Assembly (NCBI GenBank): GCA_046484845.1
Contig: JAWOIB010000071.1
Span: forward strand, 1 to 15,132
Reading direction: 5' to 3'
Length of the DNA: 15,132 nt
From: DSBX01 sp046484845
GTDB lineage: Bacteria; Hydrothermota; Tepidihabitantia; Tepidihabitantales; Tepidihabitantaceae
Position numbers and translations under genes: made by a program. The stretch's first letter is position 1, and every line of letters starts with the position of its first letter. The notes beneath the pieces are model-generated. The model did no database searches. It was not told the origin of the DNA and saw nothing but the letters and a program-made list of their open reading frames with translations. Below are positions 1-6,387 of the stretch, one piece after another.

Positions 1-1607
1 GCACCGCCCGGTTCCCGGACATCCCGGCGGGCGGTGTCCTTGATGATTTCGATGCCGCTGACCGAGGTGGAGAGCGTCGCGGTGACGTCGGCGGTGTTCT
101 GCCAGCCGGCGGAGTTGGCGTAGGTGATGATGAGCGCCGCGGTCTCGCCCGGGTCGGGCCGACCGTTGCCGTTGCCGCCGGCGTCGTTCCAGCGCCAGTC
201 GGTCATCGTCAGGTTACAGTAGAACCGGGGGAGGACGACATTGGCCATCGAGACCCGGCCGGCCCCGAGCCAGCCGTTGCGGTAGTACTCATCCGGCATC
301 GAATCGGCGGTGGCGAACATCAGGCTGCAGGCCTGGGCGTTGGTAAGTTCCGGGAAAGCCGACTTGAGCCAGGACAGCACCCCGGCGACAAGCGGGGTGG
401 ACATCGAGGTGCCGGACATCGTGCCGTAGCGGTGGTCGGTAATGGTCGAGTAGATGCCGTCGCCCGGGGCGGTGATGTCAATCCAGTCGCCGTAGTTGGA
501 CCAGGAAGTCCGGGTATCGTCCGGGCCCGAGGCCGCCACCGCGAGCACGCTCGGGTACCCGGCAGGATAGAACACACTGTTCCGGCCGTCGTTACCCGCT
601 CCGCCGACCAGCACGCAGCCCATGTCCGAGGCGTACTGGCAGGCATCGCGCAGGGGCACGAACTGGCTGTAGCCGCCGAAGCTCATGGAAATGACCCAGG
701 CGCCCTTGGGAACCGCGTGGTAGATGCCCGCAATCGCCGCGTAAAGCCCGATCCCCCCTCCCCCGCCGCAGCGGTAGCCGAAGCTGCGAACGTTCCAGGG
801 CGGTCCGGCAATTCCGATGGCGTTGTCGGTCGTGGCGTTGGCGGTACCCCAGCAGTGAGTCCCGTGGTCGTCGCTCAGCAGCGCCGGGTCCGGGTCCGGG
901 TCGCCGGACACGAAGTCGAACCCGATGACGTCGTCAATGTACCCGTTGCCGTCCTGGTCCACCCCGTCGAGGTCGCCGTCCGGGTACGGGTAGGGGTCGA
1001 ACCGGCCATTGCCGTTCAGGTCTTCCGGGTGGTTGACCCAGAGGTTGGGCTCGATGTCGGGATGGTGCCATTCACAGCCGTCGTCGAGCACCGCGATGAG
1101 CACCGCGGTGTCGCCCCGGGCGAAATCCCAGCCTGTGAGGGCGCCGATACGGGGCAGGTGCCACTGCCGGCCATAGAGCGTGTCGCTGGGCAGCCGGGTC
1201 AGTTCGAGCCAGGCGTTCGGGCAGACGTCCGCGACTTCGGGACGGCGGCGGAACTCCTCCGCGACCGGCGCAATGTCCTGGTCGGTCGGGAACTGGACGA
1301 GGTACTGCAGGTCGCAGCCCAGCCGTGCCGCCGCGGGCGGGACCACCGGGTGACGCCAGAGCGCGGTGATATCGTCCACCTGCCAGCGCCGGCAGATTTC
1401 ATCGAGCGCCGGGACGCCGAACAGCGCCAGCTCCCCGTCCTGCTGCAGGGCCACCGTGCCGCGCAGGGCGGGCGCGAGCGTGATGAGCAGTTGCCCGGCG
1501 GTGTGCGCGTCGCCGGCTTCAGGGCGCACGACCGGGCGGTTTCCGTCCGGCCAGGCCGGACAGATCGAAAAGACGGCCAGCGCGACTACCATGGTCGCAT
1601 TCTTCAT
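1..1607 (-). CDS. Secreted subtilisin-like serine protease (peptidase S8), 3' end outside window
   Basis: This is an exported endopeptidase of the subtilase family; 535 codons are visible and the C-terminus lies beyond the window. Residues 1-21 form a short basic-hydrophobic signal peptide. About 38-135 resemble an inhibitory propeptide, followed by the 'QWHL' entry to the mature domain. The triad is complete: D175 in VLDDG, H248 in DDHGTHCWG, S401 in GTSMSTPLVAG, with oxyanion N339 in GAGND. Between D and H lies an Asp/Asn/Gly-rich insert (196-226, DLNGNGRFD and DQDGNGYIDD), probably Ca2+-binding loops. A GNGNGRPDPGE segment near 478-488 begins a C-terminal beta domain. The ATG at 1607 follows GGAGG with 5-nt spacing. 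It is divergent from an ECF sigma operon, so it may belong to the same envelope response (inference). The substrate is unknown; the family call is secure. Confidence 0.95.
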   Translation of the reverse strand, partial: MKNATMVVALAVFSICPAWPDGNRPVVRPEAGDAHTAGQLLITLAPALRGTVALQQDGELALFGVPALDEICRRWQVDDITALWRHPVVPPAAARLGCDLQYLVQFPTDQDIAPVAEEFRRRPEVADVCPNAWLELTRLPSDTLYGRQWHLPRIGALTGWDFARGDTAVLIAVLDDGCEWHHPDIEPNLWVNHPEDLNGNGRFDPYPYPDGDLDGVDQDGNGYIDDVIGFDFVSGDPDPDPALLSDDHGTHCWGTANATTDNAIGIAGPPWNVRSFGYRCGGGGGIGLYAAIAGIYHAVPKGAWVISMSFGGYSQFVPLRDACQYASDMGCVLVGGAGNDGRNSVFYPAGYPSVLAVAASGPDDTRTSWSNYGDWIDITAPGDGIYSTITDHRYGTMSGTSMSTPLVAGVLSWLKSAFPELTNAQACSLMFATADSMPDEYYRNGWLGAGRVSMANVVLPRFYCNLTMTDWRWNDAGGNGNGRPDPGETAALIITYANSAGWQNTADVTATLSTSVSGIEIIKDTARRDVREPGG

Positions 1608-1623
1608 CGGTTCCTCCAGGGAC

Positions 1624-1652
1624 TTGACCTCGGGCCTGTAACCGGGGATAGT
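1624..1652 (+). promoter_or_regulatory. Candidate promoter of the ECF sigma operon, overlapping the divergent protease promoter
   Basis: TTGACC (1624-1629), a 17-nt spacer and GATAGT (1647-1652) lie 9 nt before the GTG at 1662. The -10 is a weaker match (4 of 6) than that of the divergent promoter. If used, the sigma-factor message would be essentially leaderless. ECF sigma factors often autoregulate, so a non-sigma70 promoter here is an alternative. Confidence 0.3.
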
Positions 1653-1677
1653 ATCTCCGCTGTGAACAGCAAGTCAA
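1648..1677 (-). promoter_or_regulatory. Sigma70-type promoter of the S8 protease gene
   Basis: On the minus strand TTGACT (1672-1677) and TACTAT (1648-1653) are 18 nt apart, giving a transcript start near 1641 and a leader of about 34 nt that contains the GGAGG ribosome site of the protease. The -10 overlaps that of a candidate plus-strand promoter, and the -35 lies just inside the proposed sigma-factor start. No experimental support. Confidence 0.55.
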
Positions 1678-2285
1678 ACACCGGGCCGCGCCCTGCCGGC
1701 GCGAACGAGCAAGACAACCAACCGCCGCCCGACGCGTCTAAGCCCATCGAGACCTCTTTGAATGGAACTGCTGGTGCAATTGAACATCCCGGAACCGCCG
1801 GGACGAAGGATGATTTTGAGAATGTCTACCTCGAACACCGCGCCCGGGTGTTTTCGACCGCCTACCGCTTCGTCCGTTGCCGTGCGGACGCGGAGGATAT
1901 CACCCAGGACGTATTCATCAAAGTCTACCGGAAGCGTAACGAGTTCCGGGGCGACGCCGCGCTCTCGACCTGGATCTACCGGATTACGGTCAACACCGCG
2001 CTCGACTACCTCCGACGGCGGAAACGGCGCCCGACCGTGCCGCTTGATGACGTCAACGAGCCGAGCGCCGGCTCGACCAATCTCACCAGCCTCATCGAGA
2101 GCATGATACCGCTGTTACCCGAGGGTTACCGCAAGGTCTTCGTGCTCCACGATATCGAGGGTCTGAAGCACAACGAGATCGGCGAAGTCCTCGGCATCAC
2201 CGACGGCGCCAGCAAGTCGCAGCTGCACCGGGCCAGGGCGGCGCTGCGGAAGATGCTGACCCCGATTGTCAAGGGGAAGCTGTGA
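1662..2285 (+). CDS. ECF-type RNA polymerase sigma factor (sigma-70 family)
   Basis: This is an alternative sigma factor of about 207 aa that would direct RNA polymerase to an envelope or stress regulon. Region 2 spans about 51-122 (VYLEHRARVFSTAYRF, DAEDITQDVFIKVYR, STWIYRITVNTALDYLRRR). Region 4 spans about 142-198 (LPEGYRKVFVLHDIEGLKHNEIGEVLG then the SKSQLHRARAALRK helix). A low-complexity Pro/Asn/Thr-rich tail of about 50 residues precedes region 2. The start is uncertain: GTG at 1662 has no good ribosome site but sits 9 nt after a candidate -10, and TTG at 1758 would give 175 aa and still keep region 2. The frame stays open far upstream only because it is antisense to the protease. The anti-sigma gene follows, overlapping by 20 nt if its TTG start is used. 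Confidence 0.93.
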   Translation: MNSKSNTGPRPAGANEQDNQPPPDASKPIETSLNGTAGAIEHPGTAGTKDDFENVYLEHRARVFSTAYRFVRCRADAEDITQDVFIKVYRKRNEFRGDAALSTWIYRITVNTALDYLRRRKRRPTVPLDDVNEPSAGSTNLTSLIESMIPLLPEGYRKVFVLHDIEGLKHNEIGEVLGITDGASKSQLHRARAALRKMLTPIVKGKL

Positions 2286-2907
2286 CGCGGATGCGCCGGA
2301 AAGCGCCGGCACTGCCGGCGGAAAGGAGCGGACCACGGACCATTTTAGTGATGAGACCTTAAGCGCTTTCCTTGATGGTGACCTTGATGCCCGCGATTCG
2401 ACCGGAATCGAATCTCACCTGCGGGAATGCGCCTCCTGCCGCGAAGCGATGCAGGAACTGACCGCCATCCAGCGGGCGGCCGCCGGCTTGGCCACGATCG
2501 AACCCGCGCCGGAGACGTGGGTAAGAATCCGGGAACGGGTCGCCGCCCCGCCGCGACGTCTGCTCGGCTGGACCTGGGCCGGCGCGGCCGCCGCCGCGGC
2601 GGTGCTGCTGGTCGTGGCCGTCCTCGGCCGCGCGTTCGTCGGTGCCGGGCACGGGCCCCGCGCCCCGGAAGCCCGGCTCCGGGAAGCGGCGGTCACCGCG
2701 GGAACCATCTCCCCGACCCGGGAAGCCGCCGATGCCGGCCTGGATGAGCAGTACCGCGAGTACCTGGCCGGCGTCGAGGCCGCGATATCGGAAATCGAGC
2801 GCGCGCTGGCCGAGAACCCGAGCAATCCCCGGGTGCGGCGCGCCTACGCCGGCGCGCAGGACGCCCGCAACCGGTCGTTCGATCTGCTCGTCGCCGGGGG
2901 GCGCTGA
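2266..2907 (+). CDS. Membrane-anchored zinc-finger anti-sigma factor (zf-HC2/ZAS type)
   Basis: It probably holds the adjacent ECF sigma factor inactive at the membrane. Numbering from TTG 2266: cytoplasmic ZAS domain at about 25-65 with the H51-x3-C55-x2-C58 zinc motif, an Ala/Leu/Val-rich transmembrane helix at about 99-121, then an extracytoplasmic domain of about 90 residues with a helical C-terminal half (DEQYREYLAGVEAAISEIERAL). The only conventional start in this frame is TTG 2266, which overlaps the sigma gene by 20 nt and lacks a well-spaced ribosome site. A strong AAGGAG (2323-2328) instead sits 6 nt before an ACG codon at 2335 that would begin the protein TDHFSDETLSAFLDGDL, which is where family members normally start. 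The true start may therefore be ACG 2335 (190 aa). The stop overlaps the next ATG by one base, implying translational coupling. Confidence 0.88.
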   Translation: MSRGSCDADAPESAGTAGGKERTTDHFSDETLSAFLDGDLDARDSTGIESHLRECASCREAMQELTAIQRAAAGLATIEPAPETWVRIRERVAAPPRRLLGWTWAGAAAAAAVLLVVAVLGRAFVGAGHGPRAPEARLREAAVTAGTISPTREAADAGLDEQYREYLAGVEAAISEIERALAENPSNPRVRRAYAGAQDARNRSFDLLVAGGR

Positions 2908-3908
2908 TGACGGTCAAGGCGGCCTTCATCTTCCTGCCGGCCGTCCTCGCGCTTGCAGCGGCGGCCGAGGCCGCAACGCTCACCCGCCGGCTTGAGAAGT
3001 CGCTCCCTCTGCCCGCCGGCCAGGTTGTCCGGCTGACTCACCGCTACGGCAGCATCCTGGCCCGGCCGGCGGACACGGAGACTCTCCGGGTCTCCGCGGC
3101 AGCCATCGTCAAGGGCAACGACCGACGCCAGGCCGCGGAGTTTCTGACCGGCATCGAGCTCAGCCTGGCCTCCTGGGAAGACACCGTGTTCGTCGCGGTG
3201 CTCTACCCCGGGCTCGTCACGCCCTCCAGCGAGTTCAGTTACGAGGTGGACCTCACCCTGCTGGTCCCGCCCGGCGTACGTTTCGAAGCCGCCAACGCCT
3301 TCGGCGACATGGAGCTCTACGGCATCACCGGCGGTAGCTCGGTCACGAACCGCTACGGCAACGTCGATTTTCGGGACTGCCGCGATGTTGAGGTGACGGT
3401 CAGCCACGGCGACGTCCGCGTCGCTGAGTGCTCGGGCGGACTGGGCATCAACAGCAGCTACGGCAACGTGTACCTCGACGACGTGGCGGACCAGGTCGCG
3501 GTGGACAGCCGCTACGGCGATGTCTCCGGCCAGCAGCTCGACGGCGACGTCACCATCAGCAACGTCCTCGGCAGCATCGCCACCGAAGGCGGCCGGGGAA
3601 AATGGTGCCTGGTCAGCCGCTACGGCGAGGTTGCCGCCCGGCTCGACGACTCGACAATGACCAAGCTCGACGTCGTCGCGGAGCTGGCGCGAGTCCGGCT
3701 ACTTCTCCCCCACGTGCTGCCGTTCCGAATCGAAGGCCGCGTCAGCGACGGAGAAATCGGGACGTCCTACCCGCTGCAAACTGGCAACCGCGACGGGCAG
3801 TGCCGGGTTTCCGGGGCCCAGGGCCGCGGCGGCCCCCACATCGTGTTCACCGGGGCCTGGGCCGACTTCTTCATCGACCCGGACACGACCGGCAAACCGG
3901 CCAACTAG
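2907..3908 (+). CDS. Exported DUF4097-family beta-repeat protein
   Basis: A 333-aa protein with a clear signal peptide (residues 1-22, cleavage likely after AEA). The body has repeated short strands with a glycine-aspartate/asparagine turn: HRYGSI, NAFGDM, NRYGNVD, SHGDVR, SSYGNVY, SRYGDVS and SRYGEVA. They recur about every 17-25 residues between about 45 and 240, as expected of a right-handed beta-solenoid like the DUF4097 (putative adhesin) family. It should lie outside the inner membrane. It starts in a TGATG overlap with the anti-sigma gene, so all three genes form one operon. DUF4097 proteins are often found beside ECF sigma/anti-sigma pairs; the biochemical role is unknown. There is no anchor or sorting signal, and the C-terminus is soluble-looking. 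Confidence 0.85.
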   Translation: MTVKAAFIFLPAVLALAAAAEAATLTRRLEKSLPLPAGQVVRLTHRYGSILARPADTETLRVSAAAIVKGNDRRQAAEFLTGIELSLASWEDTVFVAVLYPGLVTPSSEFSYEVDLTLLVPPGVRFEAANAFGDMELYGITGGSSVTNRYGNVDFRDCRDVEVTVSHGDVRVAECSGGLGINSSYGNVYLDDVADQVAVDSRYGDVSGQQLDGDVTISNVLGSIATEGGRGKWCLVSRYGEVAARLDDSTMTKLDVVAELARVRLLLPHVLPFRIEGRVSDGEIGTSYPLQTGNRDGQCRVSGAQGRGGPHIVFTGAWADFFIDPDTTGKPAN

Positions 3909-3913
3909 GCCGG
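3897..3913. terminator. Stem-loop over the DUF4097 stop codon, between convergent genes
   Basis: CCGGCC (3897-3902) and GGCCGG (3908-3913) pair around an AACTA loop that includes the TAG stop. Neither side has a real T-run (only three T on the minus strand), so termination activity is doubtful. Its place between converging operons is the main argument. Confidence 0.3.
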
Positions 3914-3962
3914 GACGCCCGCGACCGAACCGGCCGGATTCACCTGCCGGGTGGTGCCGGCG

Positions 3963-5744
3963 CTACCAGTAGTACCAGATGCTCCGGTAATCGCGCGGCG
4001 TTTCGCCGCGCGATTTCAGCCACTCGAGGTACTCCCAGATACTCACGTCCGTGTCCACGTAGGTCGGGGCGGGTGAGATGCGCTTCTCCCAGGGGTGGAA
4101 CTCGTACACCCGGCGGCCGTCCGGCAGAACCATTATCACCGCGTGGTGTTGCGAACCCCGAAGGTAGTTCTTGCCCATCCCCGGGATGTTGTAGACCGCC
4201 TCGTCGGTGCGCTCGAGCCCGGGCATCAACCGAGCCTCCTCCTTCTGCTCCTGGCGGAGCCGGGCAATCGGCACCCGAAAATCCTCGGTTTCATCCTTGC
4301 CCTTGGTGTTGAAGGTGTAGTACGGCTCGACCCCGACCAAGCGCAGGTGATGCCGCAGCGCCGCAGCCTCGAACCGCCGGCTGACCTCGCGGGTGAACAC
4401 CAGCTGGTTATACACGCTGATCCCCCGGCGCCGGAACCGCTGCACCGCGGTGACCGTCTCCGGAGTAAGCTCGTAGGCATGCTGGATGTGGGTGACGACA
4501 CAGACCTCGCGCCGGCCCGGTTCGTGCCAGCGCGCGACCGCGTCGGCCAGTCCCGGGGTGATGCGCTGGGGAACCGTCACCGGCGTGCGGGTGCCTATGC
4601 GGATGCGGCTGATGTGTTCGATACGCCCGAACGTGGCCAGCACCCGTTCCAGGTAAGCGGTGCTGGTGACCAGCGGGTCGCCGCCGGTGACCAGCACCTC
4701 GGTGATGGCAGGGTGAGCGGCAAGCCATTCAACCGCGGTCTCCAATCGCTTCGGCGCCGGGATCGCGTCCGGGGCCATCGGCTGGGTTATCTCCCAGTTG
4801 CGCTGGCAGTACACGCAAACCTGTGCGCAGGTGTTGCAGGGCTTCAGAATGGCGATGCGGGCGTAGCGCCGGGTGACGCAGTCCACCGGCGAAGTCTCGC
4901 GCTCGTGCATGAAGTCGAGCGAGTGGCCGCCCCCGGCCCGGGCGCGGGTCAGCCGCATGACGTAGTTGGGACTCGGTATCACCTGCGCGCGCACCGAGTG
5001 GTCGTTGCCGCGGTCAGGCGAGCGGTCCATCAGCGAGGCGTAATGTGGCGTCACCCCAAACGGAACTCCGTGCCGCCGGGCGGCGGAAATCGCCTCGGTG
5101 TCCGCGCGGGTCAGCCGCACAACCCGGCCCAGCGTGTCGGCGTCGCGGATGACATGACGCAAGTGCCACCGGTAGTCTGCCCAGTCGGAATCGGAAGCGC
5201 CCAACAGGTCCAGTACCCGCCGCCGGTGCACCGCCCGGTGACGGATGACGCGCGGCGACAACCCATGGGGATACTGGGCCAGTCGGCGCTCGACGCCCGC
5301 GGCCAGCCGGTCGAGCTTGGCTGAGCGCGCAACCGCCGCATCGCGTCCGGCCAGGCTCATCGGCGGTACCGCGTTGGAGTCAGGATAGAGCCGACTCTCG
5401 CCCCGGATCGCCCGGAACAGGTGGTGGAACTCCTCCTTGAAACCGGGTCCGGCCGCGTCTTCACCCACGCGCCCGTGGGCGGCGTCGAACAGCAGCCGGA
5501 GTGCACTGAACCCGGCCCTGCGCTCGTTGCGGACCGCTATCACGTTCTTCATCACCGTCACTGCGCGGAGGACGGTCGCGAGCTCAAGGTCGTTGACCGG
5601 GTAATGCTCGTTCAGGAACCGCCGCTCCTGGCGATTGAGGTACTCAAACAGCCGACGGCGCGCCTGCCCGACCAGCGAAGACTTCCTGAGCAGGAGATGA
5701 ACGTCGGGATTGGCGGACCAGACCCGGGCAAAATCAGAGACCAA
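3963..5744 (-). CDS. KamA-family radical SAM/PLP aminomutase, long form (possibly glutamate 2,3-aminomutase-like)
   Basis: Members of this family move an amino group from C2 to C3 of an amino acid using a [4Fe-4S] cluster, S-adenosylmethionine and PLP in the cytoplasm. The cluster motif CxxxCxxC is C306-C310-C313, with an additional C303. TGGDPL (353-358) is the SAM-binding GGD-type motif, and IGTRTPVTVPQRIT (383-396) and the PGMGK PLP lysine (K525) follow. The protein is 593 aa, longer than the roughly 416-470 aa of classical lysine 2,3-aminomutase, with about 190 extra mostly helical, Arg-rich residues at the N-terminus. By eye, the two aspartates that bind the lysine side chain in the Clostridium enzyme (Asp293, Asp330) align with K481 and N519, the pair reported for glutamate 2,3-aminomutase. 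The start is TTG 5744, the first possible after a TGA, with AAGGAG (5755-5760) 10 nt upstream. It is a single-gene unit. Family call firm, substrate inferred. Confidence 0.9.
   Translation of the reverse strand: MVSDFARVWSANPDVHLLLRKSSLVGQARRRLFEYLNRQERRFLNEHYPVNDLELATVLRAVTVMKNVIAVRNERRAGFSALRLLFDAAHGRVGEDAAGPGFKEEFHHLFRAIRGESRLYPDSNAVPPMSLAGRDAAVARSAKLDRLAAGVERRLAQYPHGLSPRVIRHRAVHRRRVLDLLGASDSDWADYRWHLRHVIRDADTLGRVVRLTRADTEAISAARRHGVPFGVTPHYASLMDRSPDRGNDHSVRAQVIPSPNYVMRLTRARAGGGHSLDFMHERETSPVDCVTRRYARIAILKPCNTCAQVCVYCQRNWEITQPMAPDAIPAPKRLETAVEWLAAHPAITEVLVTGGDPLVTSTAYLERVLATFGRIEHISRIRIGTRTPVTVPQRITPGLADAVARWHEPGRREVCVVTHIQHAYELTPETVTAVQRFRRRGISVYNQLVFTREVSRRFEAAALRHHLRLVGVEPYYTFNTKGKDETEDFRVPIARLRQEQKEEARLMPGLERTDEAVYNIPGMGKNYLRGSQHHAVIMVLPDGRRVYEFHPWEKRISPAPTYVDTDVSIWEYLEWLKSRGETPRDYRSIWYYW
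3991..4013 (+). terminator. 10-bp GC-rich hairpin, possible terminator of the sigma operon inside the kamA-like 3' coding end
   Basis: TCGCGCGGCG (3991-4000) pairs perfectly with CGCCGCGCGA (4004-4013) around a TTT loop and is followed by TTTC on the plus strand. It begins 82 nt after the DUF4097 stop, where the sigma operon needs an end. It is embedded in the codons for KSRGETPRD of the convergent gene. The T tail is short, so this could be a coincidental coding palindrome. Confidence 0.4.
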
Positions 5745-5776
5745 TGGTGCTCAGCTCCTTTCTCAGCTTTCTGGTC

Positions 5777-5805
5777 ACCATACCCGACGACAAGACCCTG
5801 GTCAA
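5777..5805 (-). promoter_or_regulatory. Sigma70-type promoter of the KamA-family gene
   Basis: Minus-strand TTGACC (5800-5805), 17-nt spacer, TATGGT (5777-5782). A start near 5770 gives a leader of about 26 nt that holds the AAGGAG site and TTG start. It lies downstream of the terminator hairpin at 5887-5914, so this gene is transcribed independently of the zinc-ribbon gene. Confidence 0.55.
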
Positions 5806-5886
5806 GCCGGGCACCCGAAAGGAAATCAGCAGCGCTGGCCGTCTGACTGACAGTCACCCGGCACGAACGCCGGCAGCACTCAACGA

Positions 5887-5914
5887 AGCGGGGAGCCCGG
5901 TCGGGCTCCCCGCT
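5887..5914 (-). terminator. Strong terminator-type hairpin after the zinc-ribbon gene
   Basis: AGCGGGGAGCCC (5887-5898) and GGGCTCCCCGCT (5903-5914) form a perfect 12-bp stem with a 4-nt loop. Read on the minus strand it is followed by TTCGTTG, a short T-rich tail. It stands 36 nt after the stop of the small zinc-ribbon gene and before the promoter of the next gene. Confidence 0.7.
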
Positions 5915-5950
5915 GAACCGACTACCACCGGTCCTGCCTGCTTGGGAGCG

Positions 5951-6199
5951 TCAGTCCCGGTGGAGGGCAGTATTGGGCCAGCCACACGTACAGGCAATCA
6001 CTACCCCGGTCTCCGTGCCCTGGCAGAACGCCGGTCCCTGGCAGGACCGGGAGAGCGGGTAGCCCTCAGGCTTGGGCGGCAGTGTAACGCTGTTCGCACA
6101 GAGTGAACAGGTGTACTTGACGGTCACAGTGCTCGTCTCCCCGCAAGCCGGGCACTTCAGCAACACGACCTTCGGATCCGTTCCAAGGCTTCCGTTCAT
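5951..6199 (-). CDS. Small cysteine-rich zinc-ribbon protein, function unknown
   Basis: An 82-aa soluble protein I cannot assign to a named family. Eight cysteines fall in four close pairs: C16/C19 (CPAC), C31/C34 (CSLC), C53/C59 and C70/C72 (CTC). The first two pairs look like one zinc ribbon; the last two, with wider and narrower spacing, may form a second site. There is no signal peptide or membrane segment. The ATG at 6199 has an excellent AGGAGG site 6 nt upstream. The frame continues up to another ATG at 6277 only 10 nt after the promoter -10, so a 108-aa form translated from a leaderless 5' end is possible. It has its own near-consensus promoter and terminator and is divergent from the TPR-AAA+ regulator. 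A small metal-binding or transcription-associated protein is a guess. Confidence 0.8.
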   Translation of the reverse strand: MNGSLGTDPKVVLLKCPACGETSTVTVKYTCSLCANSVTLPPKPEGYPLSRSCQGPAFCQGTETGVVIACTCGWPNTALHRD

Positions 6200-6287
6200 C
6201 GGCACCTCCTCCGCTGTTAGATTATTCTGCGCATACCTCCCGGCATGATCGCCCGGACCGGGACGGCAGACAGGCATACGACAAGAA

Positions 6288-6316
6288 TGTATAGTGCCAG
6301 AACTGCCGCCTGTCAA
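6288..6316 (-). promoter_or_regulatory. Near-consensus sigma70 promoter of the zinc-ribbon gene
   Basis: Minus-strand TTGACA (6311-6316, perfect), 17-nt spacer, TATACA (6288-6293, 5 of 6). The predicted start is near 6281, about 80 nt before the Shine-Dalgarno-led ATG at 6199. This is the strongest promoter in the window and suggests a highly expressed small protein. Confidence 0.75.
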
Positions 6317-6348
6317 CAGGAAAGAATGCGCCGGCGACCTCGCCCACG

Positions 6349-6376
6349 TTGACAACATGCCTTCCGGCAATATCCT
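6349..6376 (+). promoter_or_regulatory. Promoter of the TPR-AAA+ regulator, leaderless arrangement
   Basis: TTGACA (6349-6354), 16-nt spacer, TATCCT (6371-6376), then 11 nt to the ATG at 6388. The message would start about 4-6 nt before the ATG, with no room for a ribosome-binding site. The same two hexamers and spacer recur before rpsR. Confidence 0.55.
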
Positions 6377-6387
6377 CAAGTCGGGCA

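Noticed and set aside
432..1661. Long plus-strand open frame running into the sigma-factor gene
   Set aside because: It is exactly antisense to the well-supported S8 protease. The predicted peptide is Val/Arg/Gly-rich with no domain, as expected of a GC-rich shadow frame.
3300..3620. Near-repeated TACGGC-containing segments as DNA direct repeats
   Set aside because: They are codons of the recurring YG(N/D/E)V turns of the DUF4097 protein, a protein repeat rather than a DNA repeat element.
4095..5324. 409-codon plus-strand open frame
   Set aside because: Antisense shadow of the KamA-family gene, which has full catalytic motifs on the minus strand.
6349..6387. TTG 6349 as the start of the TPR-AAA+ protein
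   Set aside because: The TTG is the first three bases of a perfect TTGACA -35 element, so it would lie upstream of the transcript start. ATG 6388 fits better.
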